From the NCBI GenBank assembly GCA_003140075.1, contig PLIO01000240.1:1-58491 (forward strand): DNA of 58,491 bases. Direction: 5' to 3'. A program made the translations under genes and the position numbers. The stretch is from Acidobacteriaceae bacterium. Lineage in GTDB: Bacteria > Acidobacteriota > Terriglobia > Terriglobales > Acidobacteriaceae. Within the stretch, counting starts at the first letter, position 1. Each line of letters begins with the position of its first letter. A model generated the notes under the pieces. The model was given only the letters and a program-made list of their open reading frames with translations. It ran no database searches and had not been told where the DNA came from. Positions 44,183 to 52,655 of this stretch are shown piece after piece.

Positions 44183-44291
44183 CGTTAGTCGGTGGCCAAC
44201 CCAATGACCGCCGGATCACAACGACGAATCGCGAACGACTAACGACGGCTTTTAGCCTGCCCTGAGCGGAAGCGCGAAGGGACTAACGACG
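44183..44291. repeat. Spacer repeats before the octahaem cytochrome gene
   Basis: CGTTAGTCG (44183-44191) and its complement CGACTAACG (44236-44244) form an inverted pair; GACTAACGACG recurs directly at 44237-44247 and 44281-44291. Between them lies a CCCTGAGCG...CGAAGGGA segment of a kind I recall as dispersed in related genomes. Confidence 0.75.
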
Positions 44292-44308
44292 CACTTTCGG
44301 AGGAAGCA

Positions 44309-47300
44309 GTGCCTGAACAACCCAACCCCGAGCAGGACCCGATTACAACTAAGTCGTACGCCGCGTATTACCTGGTCGCTATGGTGATTCTGATGGCGAC
44401 GTTGTTTTGGGCCTTGTGGGACGAGGCGTGGGTACAGCGTCCGTGGAAAGCTTTTCAGGAGCAGTGGAAAGATCGCTATAGCGCCTTTCTGAATACGGCC
44501 CGGTCGAAATCGGTCACGGCGGAGAAGGATGTCGAACAGAATCCCGATTACGCCGCGTTGAAGCAGGCCTACGACAAGACCTATCAGGATTCGAAAGCCC
44601 AGGCTGAGGAAGCGCGCAAGGTTGTCGACGAAGTCACGGCGCGATTGCTTGCCGTGCAAAGCGTGTTCACCGATCGGCGCGCCTACGTGAATGCTCTCAG
44701 CTATGAGATTGAGACCAGTAGCGGATCGGCAAGAACCAGCAAGCAAAAGGAACTGGCCGAGTACAAGCAGGAGAAGGCAACGGTTGAGTTTCCCGACGGG
44801 AGCAAGAAACAATTCGACTTCCCGCAACTGGAGGAGACGTACAACGAGATTCGCGACGAGCGGACGAAGAAGAGCCTTGACCTGGGCGACGTGCTGAAGC
44901 CCGTCACCGCAGCCAAGGCGAAGATGGACGAATACATTTCCGACTACATGGTCGATCTGACGCCGCAGCAGATCGATGGCTTGAAAAAGAAGACGGCGGA
45001 CTGGGATCCGAAAATCGTCCAGATCAACGTAGCCGACGCCAACATCGTAGATCGGTGCGAGTCTTGCCATCTGAATGCGCGCGAACCGCTGAAGATCACC
45101 GCCGTCTCCATGACAGCCAAAAGCGAGAAGAAGCCGGATGAGTATGCTGACGCTTTCGTAAGCCATCCCGAACCCGAGTTGTTAAAGATTCACGATCCGG
45201 AAAAGTTCGGCTGCTCACCCTGCCATCAAGGCAACGGCCGCGCCACCACGAGCGTGGAGAAAGCGCACGGCAACTACGAGCACTGGCTCTGGCCGCTGTT
45301 TCCCAAGGAGAATTCGGAAGCCGGTTGCCAGAATTGCCACGCGGCTGACATGGTGCTGGCCAGCGGCGATGTGCAGTGGCAAACCCTCAACGACGGCAAA
45401 GACCTTTTCCGTCAGCGCGGCTGCATGGGCTGCCACCGTTACGAGGGTTATGACAAAGAGCCGGAAGACCTGAATTCGATCGGCCAGCAGATCAAGCAGA
45501 TCGAGACCCAAAAGAAAGACAATCTCAAACAAACTGCCTACCTGATGAAACAGGCCGATGCGGCCGAATCGAATGAGGAAGCAAACCGGCTGAACGGCCA
45601 AGTGGTTGACCTGCGCGTGGCGAACAGTAAACTGGACGGGCGTTTGCAGCAGCTCGATTACCAGTCGCACAGCCTGATGCAGGACCAAAAAAAGGTCGGG
45701 CCAAACCTCAAGGATGTTCGCCTGAAGCTGAACAAGAACTGGATTCCAGTCTGGCTGAAGAAGCCCTCGGACTTCCGCCCCACCACCAAGATGCCGAACT
45801 TCCGCCTGACCGATCATCAGATCCAGGCGATTTCCGCGTACATCTGGCAGTCCGGATTCACCGATCCGGTTCCCCAGCACAAGCCCGGCAACGCCGCGCA
45901 CGGAAAAGAATTGTTCGAGACTCGCGGATGTCTGGCCTGCCACTCGATTGGCGAAGGCGATCAGACGCAAGGCGGCGTTTTTGCAGCAAACCTAAGTCGT
46001 GTCGGCGAGAAGGCGAACTACGATTATCTGGTCCGCTGGATTCACAATGCGCGTGAGCGCACTCGTCCCTATTGTCCCTACGAGAAGAAAGATATCGGCC
46101 CCGAGGACTACGCCAAGAAGGGCCTTCCTTATAGGTTCGATCTCGATCACAGCCAGTGTCCCAACGATGGGCACGAACTGCAAGTGCAGAACATGACCGT
46201 GATGCCGAGCCTGCGCCTCGCTCCCGAAGATGCGGAAGATATTGCGACGTACTTGATGACGCAGAAGAAGCAAGAACCGTCCTCGTATCCGGAAGCGGCG
46301 TTCATGGACGATCCCGCATTGAAGGCTGAAGGCAAGAAGTGGGTTCGGCACTTTGGCTGCGGCGGGTGCCATGAGATTTCCGGCATGGAGGATGAAGGCC
46401 GCATCGGCACAGAACTCACCTATGAAGGCAGCAAGCCCATCGAGCGTCTCGACTTCGCTCTGTTCACTACGGTAGCGCAGCGCGGCGGCAACGATGCCGA
46501 GCCGATTACGGATAAGGACGATCTCGCGCGTCTGCCCGACGGCCCCGCGAAAGAGCCCTGGTACGACCAGAAAGGATTCTTCGAGCACAAACTGGCCGAG
46601 CCCAACGTTTACGACAAGGGCAAGATCAAGGGCGAACTCGACGCTTCGCGCATGCCCAACCTGCACCTCACAAAAGAACAGGTGCTCGATCTCACGACCT
46701 TCCTGATGGGAAGCGCAGAGACTTCTCTGCCCGCCAGTTATCAGTACAAGCCGGGCGATGCGCGCCACGACATTCAGGAGGGCTGGTGGATCATCAAGAA
46801 ATACAACTGCATGGGCTGCCATCAGTTCATCCCCGGCCAGCAAACCATTCTGATGGGATTGAAGCAATATCAGGACATTCAAGAGCAACTGCCCCCCAAA
46901 CTCTTGACCGAAGGCGCGCGCGTCGATCCCGAGTGGCTGCGCAGATTTTTGTCGAATCCCGCGCTGAGCACGGCCGACACGAACCGCAATGGCGTTCGCC
47001 CTTACCTGAAGGTGCGCATGCCCACGTTCTCGTTCTCTGACAATGAACTGCGCAAGCTGGTGCGCTTCTTCCAGGCGCTTTCGCAGCAACCGCTGCCCTA
47101 CATTCCGGAGCAGGTTCCCGCGCTCACGACCAAGGAAACGGACATGGCGCGGAGCTTGTTCTCCAGTTCAGCCGCGCCGTGCTTGAAATGCCACGCCACG
47201 GGCGACCCCACGCACGACAAGATCGCGACCGCTCCAAACTTCCTGCTGGCAAAAGAGCGCCTGAAGCCGGACTGGGTCGAGCGTTGGATTACCGATCCTC

Positions 47301-47572
47301 AAGCGGTTAGCCCCGGAACGTCGATGCCGTCGGGTTTATTCAAGCAGCAAAATAATCAGTGGGTATTTGCCGGACCCACGCCTCCGTCGTTCCAGGGCTA
47401 TGAAGGAGACCACCGGAAGTTGCTAACCGACTACATCTTCCAGTTGACGCCGGAAGAACAACGAAAAGTGGCAGCTTCCATGCCGCATGCGAAAGCCGCG
47501 CTGCAGCCGAAGAGCAATCGCAAACAGGCCGCGATAGAGACGCACGAGGCAGCGAGCGGCGGATCGCGGTAG
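44309..47572 (+). CDS. Octahaem cytochrome c with coiled-coil N-terminus
   Basis: A 1087-residue protein: one N-terminal transmembrane helix (about 20-38), a long charged, helical region (about 50-245), then eight CxxCH haem sites at Cys 250, 302, 340, 372, 541, 684, 834 and 958 (CESCH, CSPCH, CQNCH, CMGCH, CLACH, CGGCH, CMGCH, CLKCH). Several cytochrome c domains appear tandemly fused, some with downstream Met ligands (MPNFRLTD, MPNLHLT, MPTFSFSD). GTG start 44309 has a GGAGGAAG site. Position in the operon suggests it replaces cytochrome c1 as the electron exit of the bc complex. The number of haems per domain and redox partners are inference. Confidence 0.92.
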   Translation: MPEQPNPEQDPITTKSYAAYYLVAMVILMATLFWALWDEAWVQRPWKAFQEQWKDRYSAFLNTARSKSVTAEKDVEQNPDYAALKQAYDKTYQDSKAQAEEARKVVDEVTARLLAVQSVFTDRRAYVNALSYEIETSSGSARTSKQKELAEYKQEKATVEFPDGSKKQFDFPQLEETYNEIRDERTKKSLDLGDVLKPVTAAKAKMDEYISDYMVDLTPQQIDGLKKKTADWDPKIVQINVADANIVDRCESCHLNAREPLKITAVSMTAKSEKKPDEYADAFVSHPEPELLKIHDPEKFGCSPCHQGNGRATTSVEKAHGNYEHWLWPLFPKENSEAGCQNCHAADMVLASGDVQWQTLNDGKDLFRQRGCMGCHRYEGYDKEPEDLNSIGQQIKQIETQKKDNLKQTAYLMKQADAAESNEEANRLNGQVVDLRVANSKLDGRLQQLDYQSHSLMQDQKKVGPNLKDVRLKLNKNWIPVWLKKPSDFRPTTKMPNFRLTDHQIQAISAYIWQSGFTDPVPQHKPGNAAHGKELFETRGCLACHSIGEGDQTQGGVFAANLSRVGEKANYDYLVRWIHNARERTRPYCPYEKKDIGPEDYAKKGLPYRFDLDHSQCPNDGHELQVQNMTVMPSLRLAPEDAEDIATYLMTQKKQEPSSYPEAAFMDDPALKAEGKKWVRHFGCGGCHEISGMEDEGRIGTELTYEGSKPIERLDFALFTTVAQRGGNDAEPITDKDDLARLPDGPAKEPWYDQKGFFEHKLAEPNVYDKGKIKGELDASRMPNLHLTKEQVLDLTTFLMGSAETSLPASYQYKPGDARHDIQEGWWIIKKYNCMGCHQFIPGQQTILMGLKQYQDIQEQLPPKLLTEGARVDPEWLRRFLSNPALSTADTNRNGVRPYLKVRMPTFSFSDNELRKLVRFFQALSQQPLPYIPEQVPALTTKETDMARSLFSSSAAPCLKCHATGDPTHDKIATAPNFLLAKERLKPDWVERWITDPQAVSPGTSMPSGLFKQQNNQWVFAGPTPPSFQGYEGDHRKLLTDYIFQLTPEEQRKVAASMPHAKAALQPKSNRKQAAIETHEAASGGSR

Positions 47573-47649
47573 AATGGCCGGTCTGGTGAAGACGTTCGGC
47601 GGAGACGAAATTTAAGGGCTTCTCAGCTACTTTCAGAAAGAAGGACATC

Positions 47650-48444
47650 ATGAATAAGAAAAGTTGGAGGATGGTCTGGGTCAGCGTGCTGGCCTCGTGC
47701 GGCGTGCTGCTGACCTTGGCATGCAACAAGCAGTCAAACACGGAGCAATCGAACAACAACATGTCCCAAACAGCCGCGACCGCTCCGGCGGCCACCCCAA
47801 TCGATCCCGCAACCGCGGCCACAGTGAGCGGCACCGTGAAGTTCGACGGCGCGGCGCCGAAGCCTGCCAAGATCGATATGAGCCAGGATCCCGCCTGCAA
47901 AGGCATGAACGAAGCGGAGAACGTAGTCGTCGATAACGGCGATCTTGCCAACGTCTTCGTCTATGTAAAAGATGGACTGGGCAGCCGCACGTTCGACGTA
48001 CCCAAGGACGAGGTCGTCCTCGACCAGAGCGGTTGCAAGTATCATCCCCACGTGCTGGGCGTGATGGCCGGGCAGACCTTGCAGATCAAGAATGACGATC
48101 AGACCACGCACAACATCCATCCCACGCCGAAGGACAACCGCGAATGGAATGAGTCACAACCGCCGGCGTCCGCTCCTCTGGAGAAAACTTTCGCGCGCGA
48201 AGAAATCATGCTCCCGGTAAAGTGCAACCAACATCCGTGGATGAAGATGTATATCAACGTGGTGAAAACCCCGTTCTATGCGGTCACCGACAAGCGCGGA
48301 AAATATGAAATCAAGGGACTGCCTCCCGGCGATTACACGATCGCATTCGTGCAGGAGAAACTGGGCGAGCAGGATCAGAAAGTATCAGTGGGCCCGAAAG
48401 AAACCAAGACTGTGGATCAGAGCTTCAAGGCTGCAGCCGAGTAG
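47650..48444 (+). CDS. Cupredoxin-like lipoprotein with a C-terminal carboxypeptidase-regulatory-like part
   Basis: A 264-residue lipoprotein: signal peptide with lipobox LTLAC (Cys25). A cupredoxin-type domain contains a candidate copper site: His154 in DQTTHNIHP, then Cys192, His195 and Met198 in the segment KCNQHPWMKM (C-x2-H-x2-M), the type 1 copper ligand set. The C-terminal RGKYEIKGLPPGDYTIAFV is a carboxypeptidase-regulatory-like beta sandwich. Adjacent to the octahaem cytochrome, so a mobile or anchored electron carrier to a terminal oxidase is likely. RBS AAGGA, start ATG 47650. Confidence 0.85.
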   Translation: MNKKSWRMVWVSVLASCGVLLTLACNKQSNTEQSNNNMSQTAATAPAATPIDPATAATVSGTVKFDGAAPKPAKIDMSQDPACKGMNEAENVVVDNGDLANVFVYVKDGLGSRTFDVPKDEVVLDQSGCKYHPHVLGVMAGQTLQIKNDDQTTHNIHPTPKDNREWNESQPPASAPLEKTFAREEIMLPVKCNQHPWMKMYINVVKTPFYAVTDKRGKYEIKGLPPGDYTIAFVQEKLGEQDQKVSVGPKETKTVDQSFKAAAE

Positions 48445-48519
48445 GCCCTGGCCGAGGCGGCTACATCCTCCTTGTCGATCTGACTTGTTGATCTGGGGTC
48501 CTCTGGTAAAATTATTTGT

Positions 48520-49545
48520 TTGGCGCAGTGGGCTGGGCCGGTTGGCGCAGCCCACTGCGTTTCACGGCTGGACGCTCTCATCCCGGCTGCCCCAAGGGGA
48601 AAAGCTCTGAAAGCCATCCCAACAACTTACAATCGCGCGCATCATACGTTTGCTGTGTTCACCGCATGTGCGGCCTTGGTGGTGATCACAGCCGGCGCGC
48701 TGGTCACCAGCAACGACGCGGGACTTTCAGTTCCGGACTGGCCAACATCGTTTGGCTACCTGGTAAAGGTCCCGCATTTCGTCGGCGGCATACGCTACGA
48801 GTGGAGTCACCGCATGGTGGCCGGCACTCTGGTATCCCTGACCCTTGCAATCGCAATCTGGACGCTGCTGGTCGAGCGCCGCCGCTGGCTGCGCTGGCTC
48901 GCGGTAGGCGCGTTCTGCACCGTCATCGCTCAGGCTATCCTCGGTGGGCTTACGGTTCTGCTCTTCCAACCGCCTGCGGTTTCTACCGCACATGCTACCG
49001 TGGCGCAAACCTTTTTCTGCATTGCCGTTGCGATCGCTCTCTTCACCGGACGCAAGTGGGTCGAGGAGCAGCCGCGCGTGGAGTTCGATCCGCGCCGGCC
49101 CAGCCTGTTCACGCTGACGTTGCTCTCTATCTTCGTTCTTTATGTGCAGCTCATTCTGGGCGGCATGTTCCGTCATCACGGCATGAGCTGGTGGCCGCAC
49201 GTGGTGAATGCGGTGATCGTATCCTTCGTCCTGGCGTGGACCGCGGTACGAGCGCTTTCCGTATATTCGCAGATTGAAGCGGTCAGGCGGCCGGCAATCG
49301 TGATGCTGTCGCTTTTGATTACGCAACTCTGCCTGGGCTTCTCGGCATTTTTGACGCGCGTGGCCTGGGGCCGAGACGCGGTGCAACCCGAACTGCCCAT
49401 GGTCGTGTCGACGGTGGCGCATGTGGCCGTGGGAGCGCTGCTGCTGGCGACTACGGTGATTCTCTCAATTCAAGTGTGGCGGCACGTCCCGGTGGCCTTT
49501 GAAGAGCGCATCTCTCAGGCACAACGGGATACTTCCGCGGCTTGA
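48520..49545 (+). CDS. ctaA: Haem A synthase (COX15/CtaA family)
   Basis: A 341-residue (or 312-residue) polytopic membrane enzyme converting haem O to haem A. Signatures: AGALVTSNDAGLSVPDWPTSFG, EWSHRMVAGTLV, QAILGGLTVLL, STAHATVAQTFF and PMVVSTVAHVAVGALL, supplying the conserved haem-ligand histidines. No ATG or GTG start is available in front of the first helix: candidates are TTG 48520, with a weak ribosome site and a hairpin inside, or CTG 48607, with a well placed AAGGGGA. The latter would begin at KAIPTTYNRAHH. Implies an aa3-type or related oxidase, whose genes are not in this window. Confidence 0.9.
   Translation: MAQWAGPVGAAHCVSRLDALIPAAPRGKALKAIPTTYNRAHHTFAVFTACAALVVITAGALVTSNDAGLSVPDWPTSFGYLVKVPHFVGGIRYEWSHRMVAGTLVSLTLAIAIWTLLVERRRWLRWLAVGAFCTVIAQAILGGLTVLLFQPPAVSTAHATVAQTFFCIAVAIALFTGRKWVEEQPRVEFDPRRPSLFTLTLLSIFVLYVQLILGGMFRHHGMSWWPHVVNAVIVSFVLAWTAVRALSVYSQIEAVRRPAIVMLSLLITQLCLGFSAFLTRVAWGRDAVQPELPMVVSTVAHVAVGALLLATTVILSIQVWRHVPVAFEERISQAQRDTSAA
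48524..48559. promoter_or_regulatory. Strong hairpin before ctaA
   Basis: Perfect 12-bp inverted repeat CGCAGTGGGCTG / CAGCCCACTGCG with a 12-nt loop, 80 nt after the cupredoxin stop. It lies inside the longest possible ctaA reading frame, which argues that translation starts downstream of it. Terminator, processing site or attenuator are all possible. Confidence 0.7.
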
Positions 49546-49643
49546 GCTCCGCAGCCAAACCTTTAGTTGCCCCTTTTGTTCATTGTGATGATGCTGGACG
49601 CGATATCGTCGTAAACTGGTATTGAACTCATTCAGGAACCCCT

Positions 49644-50666
49644 TTGGTATCGAAAGTTTCTGCAATCGTCGACGCCGCCCCGGAAGTGATGCCTTCTTCC
49701 GTCGCCGTCATCTCCGTACAAAACCTGGTGCATCGCTATGAAAACCGCACGGCCCTAAACGGAGTTTCGTTCGACGTACGCCCCGCAGAACTGTTTGGCT
49801 TGCTGGGTCCGAACGGCAGCGGCAAGACCACGCTCTTCCGGATTCTTTCCACATTGATGATTCCGACTGCCGGACGCGCCACCATCATGGGTTACGACGC
49901 GGCACAAGAACCAGCGCGGGTGCGGCGGCAGATTGGTGTCGTCTTCCAGGCGCAGAGTGTCGACCTCAAGCTCACGGCGTACGAGAATCTCTGGCATCAG
50001 GGACATCTTTATGGTCTGCGCGGCGCCGCTCTGAAGAAGCGGATCCAAGAGATCCTGTCGCGGGTCGGTCTGGCGGATCGCGCCAAGGAACTCGTTGAAA
50101 CGTTTTCCGGAGGGATGCAGCGCCGCATTGAGTTAGCCAAGGGGTTGTTGCATCATCCCGGAGTGCTGTTGCTGGATGAGCCCACTACCGGCCTCGACCC
50201 AGGCGCGCGCCGCGATCTCTGGCAATACCTGCAGATGCTGCGCGACGAAGAACGTGTTTCCGTTCTCGTTACGACGCATCTCATGGAAGAGGCCGAACGC
50301 TGCGACCGCCTCGCCATCATGAATGAAGGCAACTTGGTCGCTCTGGGCACGCCTACGGAGTTGAAAAGTGAAATTGGCGGCGACGTCGTGCTGCTGGACG
50401 CGGCCCACGATGCGGGATTGCTGGCAGAGCGCATCCGTGCGCGGTTTCACGTGCAAACCACCGTTCTGGAGAATCAGGTGCGCATCGAGCGCGAAGGCGC
50501 ACACCGCTTCGTCACCGAAGTTGTCGAGGCCTTCCCCGGAGAGATCGAGGCGTTATCAGTGAGCAAGCCGGCGCTTGAAGACGTCTTCATTCGCCGCACC
50601 GGACACAAGTTTTGGAGTGAAGAAAAAGATGCACAGTCCAATTCAGAAGATCACAGCAGGAGGTGA
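49644..50666 (+). CDS. ABC-2 type transporter ATP-binding protein
   Basis: A 340-residue ATPase: Walker A GPNGSGKT, Q-loop VFQAQSVD, signature SGGMQRRIELAKG, Walker B VLLLDEPTTGLD and switch TTHLMEEAE, typical of the DrrA/daunorubicin-type exporter group. A C-terminal domain continues to VFIRRTGHKFW. The start is TTG 49644, with ATG 49689 as alternative. Together with the permease at 50925 and a small membrane protein between them it forms a complete exporter. Location behind ctaA and before DUF420 suggests, but does not prove, a role in oxidase or cofactor assembly. Confidence 0.9.
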   Translation: MVSKVSAIVDAAPEVMPSSVAVISVQNLVHRYENRTALNGVSFDVRPAELFGLLGPNGSGKTTLFRILSTLMIPTAGRATIMGYDAAQEPARVRRQIGVVFQAQSVDLKLTAYENLWHQGHLYGLRGAALKKRIQEILSRVGLADRAKELVETFSGGMQRRIELAKGLLHHPGVLLLDEPTTGLDPGARRDLWQYLQMLRDEERVSVLVTTHLMEEAERCDRLAIMNEGNLVALGTPTELKSEIGGDVVLLDAAHDAGLLAERIRARFHVQTTVLENQVRIEREGAHRFVTEVVEAFPGEIEALSVSKPALEDVFIRRTGHKFWSEEKDAQSNSEDHSRR

Positions 50667-50667
50667 C

Positions 50668-50913
50668 GTGCTTTCCATGATGCTTGCTCTTTCTCTTGTG
50701 CTTGGCATTCTGCCCTTGCTGGGCGTGGCGTGGACGCTGATGAACGGAATGATTACCACCGTCGATGGCCTGTTCATGAGCCTGATTCTGCTGATACTTT
50801 CGGGAGTCTTTATGCTGAACGCGTACTGGGAGATGCGCGACCTGGGCATGCTCGGCAAGAAGAAAGCCGTCCCTGTTCCCGCAGCCAAATCTCCGGCAGC
50901 GAAAGCGAGTTGA
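50668..50913 (+). CDS. Small two-helix membrane protein in the ABC exporter operon
   Basis: An 81-residue protein with two hydrophobic helices and a Lys/Ala/Pro-rich C-terminus (KKKAVPVPAAKSPAAKA). It is sandwiched between the ATPase and permease genes. AGGAGGTGA overlaps the ATPase stop and is 4 nt from GTG 50668 and 13 nt from ATG 50677; either may be the start. The reading frame is also open upstream into the ATPase coding region, which I do not count. Family unknown; it may be an accessory subunit. Confidence 0.65.
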   Translation: MLSMMLALSLVLGILPLLGVAWTLMNGMITTVDGLFMSLILLILSGVFMLNAYWEMRDLGMLGKKKAVPVPAAKSPAAKAS

Positions 50914-50924
50914 ACTTCTTGGCC

Positions 50925-51746
50925 ATGCAAACCGCAGTTTTGTCCAGAACACCAGCGCCCGCCTCTGCGGGCGTGTTGCTGCCCGCATTCACGCTGTGGT
51001 GGCGCGAGATTGTGCGCTTCTACCGTCAGAAGTCGCGGGTGGTGGGCGTGCTTGCTTCTCCGCTGGTCTTCTGGGTCGTGATCGGTTCCGGCTTCGGCAC
51101 GTCGTTCCGCTCCGGCGGCGGCCAGGGCCAGCAGAACTATCTGGATTATTTCTATCCCGGCGCGCTCATCATGATCGTCTTGTTCACCTCGATTTTCGCC
51201 ATGATGTCGCTCATCGAAGACCGCAAGGAAGGGTTTCTGCTCTCCGTAATGGTCGCCCCGGTGCCGCGCTCGGCGATCGTCCTGGGCAAAGTTCTCGGCG
51301 GCACCACGCTCTCGGCAATCCAGGGGATGATCTTTCTGATCTTTGCGCCTTTCGCCGGCATCCATCTTAACCTGCTACAGGTTTTGTTGGTGGCCGTAGT
51401 GGTCTTTCTGGTTTCGTTTGCGCTGACCGCCCTTGGGTTCGCCATCGCTTGGCCTATGGACTCCACACAGGCCTTCCACGGCATCATTAATCTGTTTCTG
51501 ATTCCGCTGTGGCTTTTGTCGGGAGCCATGTTCCCCATCAGCCGCGCCTCCGGCTGGATTCGCGTTGTAATGTACATGAATCCGCTGACCTATGGAGTCG
51601 AAGCACTGCGCGCGATGCTCTATCCGGCGATGGATACGCCGTTCCCTCTGCCTTCCTCGATGGCCACATTGCTTCTGTTTTCGCTGGTCATGTTCGGACT
51701 CGCATTCCTGATGGCAAACCGACGCACCACGAGGCCTGCCGCCTGA
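50925..51746 (+). CDS. ABC-2 type transporter permease
   Basis: A 273-residue permease with six helices and the ABC-2 pattern: LWWREIVRFYRQKSRVVGVL, PGALIMIVLFTSIFAMM, DRKEGFLLSVMVAPVPRSAIVLGK, and PLWLLSGAMFPI before the last helix. It forms the channel for the ATPase at 49644. ATG 50925 lies 11 nt after the small membrane protein gene. Its stop codon opens a 14-nt tandem repeat array that runs to the next start. Confidence 0.9.
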   Translation: MQTAVLSRTPAPASAGVLLPAFTLWWREIVRFYRQKSRVVGVLASPLVFWVVIGSGFGTSFRSGGGQGQQNYLDYFYPGALIMIVLFTSIFAMMSLIEDRKEGFLLSVMVAPVPRSAIVLGKVLGGTTLSAIQGMIFLIFAPFAGIHLNLLQVLLVAVVVFLVSFALTALGFAIAWPMDSTQAFHGIINLFLIPLWLLSGAMFPISRASGWIRVVMYMNPLTYGVEALRAMLYPAMDTPFPLPSSMATLLLFSLVMFGLAFLMANRRTTRPAA

Positions 51747-51800
51747 TTGCCAAGACTTGATTGCCAAAAAATGACCACAAAAGTATGATCGCCAAAATAT
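51745..51800 (+). repeat. 14-nt tandem repeat of overlapping mini-ORFs
   Basis: Four tandem units: GATTGCCAAGACTT, GATTGCCAAAAAAT, GACCACAAAAGTAT, GATCGCCAAAATAT, followed by a GATCG fifth start inside the next gene. Each boundary reads NTGA, so each five-codon mini-ORF (NTG ATT/ATC GCC AAA xxx TGA and variants) ends in a stop overlapping the next start codon. Starts run CTG 51743, TTG 51757, ATG 51771, ATG 51785 and then ATG 51799 of the DUF420 gene. Confidence 0.9.
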
Positions 51801-52233
51801 GATCGTTGAACAATACGCCTTCTTCCCCGCCCTCATCGCCAGCTTGAACGGCATCAGCGCCGTACTGTTGCTGGCCGGCCGTTACTTAATCGCTCGCGGC
51901 AAAATGGCCGCGCATCGCGCCTGCATGATCGCGGCGGTTGTATCCTCGGCACTTTTCCTGGCGTGCTACTTGTATTTTCATTATCACGTTGGGGATATCC
52001 GTTTTCTCGGCGACCACTTTTGGCATGTGATTTATCTGATTGTCCTCATCCCCCACGTGACGCTCGCCATCGTGATCGTTCCCATGGTCATCGTCACATT
52101 GAGCCGAGGATTGCGGGGCCGGTACGATAAACATCGCGCCATCGCGCGCTGGACCTGGCCGCTGTGGATGTATGTGAGCGTCACCGGCGTGCTCGTGTAT
52201 TTCATGCTTTACCAATGGTTCCCGCATAGCTAA
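51799..52233 (+). CDS. DUF420 family membrane protein
   Basis: A 144-residue protein with four transmembrane helices and conserved histidines: LNGISAVLLLAGRYLI, AAHRACMIAAVVSSALFLACYLYFHYH, FWHVIYLIVLIPHVTLAI and DKHRAIARWTWPLWMYVSVTGVLVY. DUF420 proteins occur next to cytochrome oxidase and haem A genes in many bacteria, consistent with ctaA here. The start ATG is the last member of the repeat array and has no Shine-Dalgarno of its own. Confidence 0.9.
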   Translation: MIVEQYAFFPALIASLNGISAVLLLAGRYLIARGKMAAHRACMIAAVVSSALFLACYLYFHYHVGDIRFLGDHFWHVIYLIVLIPHVTLAIVIVPMVIVTLSRGLRGRYDKHRAIARWTWPLWMYVSVTGVLVYFMLYQWFPHS

Positions 52234-52236
52234 GTC

Positions 52237-52345
52237 ATTGCAGATTGTTGATTGATGACTGTTGATTTAATGATTGTTAAGCAAACGTCGGATTCGATTC
52301 ATCTTGGTTTTCAATCGGCAATCATAAATCAGCAATCAGCAATTG
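52237..52345. repeat. Inverted low-complexity spacer
   Basis: The left arm (52237-52277, ATTG/GATTG words) and right arm (52311-52345, CAATC/CAGCAATC words) are near-complementary over some 35 nt, separated by a unique 33-nt middle. The spacer otherwise lacks a gene. Confidence 0.75.
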
Positions 52346-52355
52346 GTCCTTCCCT

Positions 52356-52625
52356 ATGTCGATCGTGCGCTTGAAAATCGATGTCGCCGGAACAGTTGGC
52401 GACGCAGCCTGGCGCGAGATCCAGCAGTTCGATCAGATCCAAAGCGCCGACTTCGGCCCGCAGTTCGGCAGTGGCGGGCGCTGTAACCATGCGCCGGACG
52501 CGCCCCACGGCAAAGGCGAATGGATTGGGGCAGAAATCCGGCTGCAGACGCCGCTTCTGGCCCAGTACGCCGTTTCGCACTATCTGGAGCAGGAGCGCGT
52601 GCTCGATGCCGATGTGGTGGAGTAG
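52356..52625 (+). CDS. Hypothetical protein (89 aa)
   Basis: An 89-residue soluble protein, MSIVRLKIDVAGTVGDAAWR, with a Gly/His-rich middle (FGSGGRCNHAPDAPHGKGEW). I do not recognise a family. It lies in line with the upstream and downstream genes on the same strand, 30 nt before the HEAT-repeat gene, and has no clear ribosome site. It could be a non-coding stretch, but an antisense frame that covers it also covers the HEAT gene and is less credible. Confidence 0.5.
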   Translation: MSIVRLKIDVAGTVGDAAWREIQQFDQIQSADFGPQFGSGGRCNHAPDAPHGKGEWIGAEIRLQTPLLAQYAVSHYLEQERVLDADVVE

Positions 52626-52655
52626 TCTTGAAATAGCTTTTCTCTTGTCGCGAAT

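Noticed and set aside
45992-47089. A 365-codon minus-strand frame inside the octahaem cytochrome gene
   Set aside because: The plus strand carries three CxxCH sites and Met-ligand segments over this span; the antisense product has no recognisable domain.
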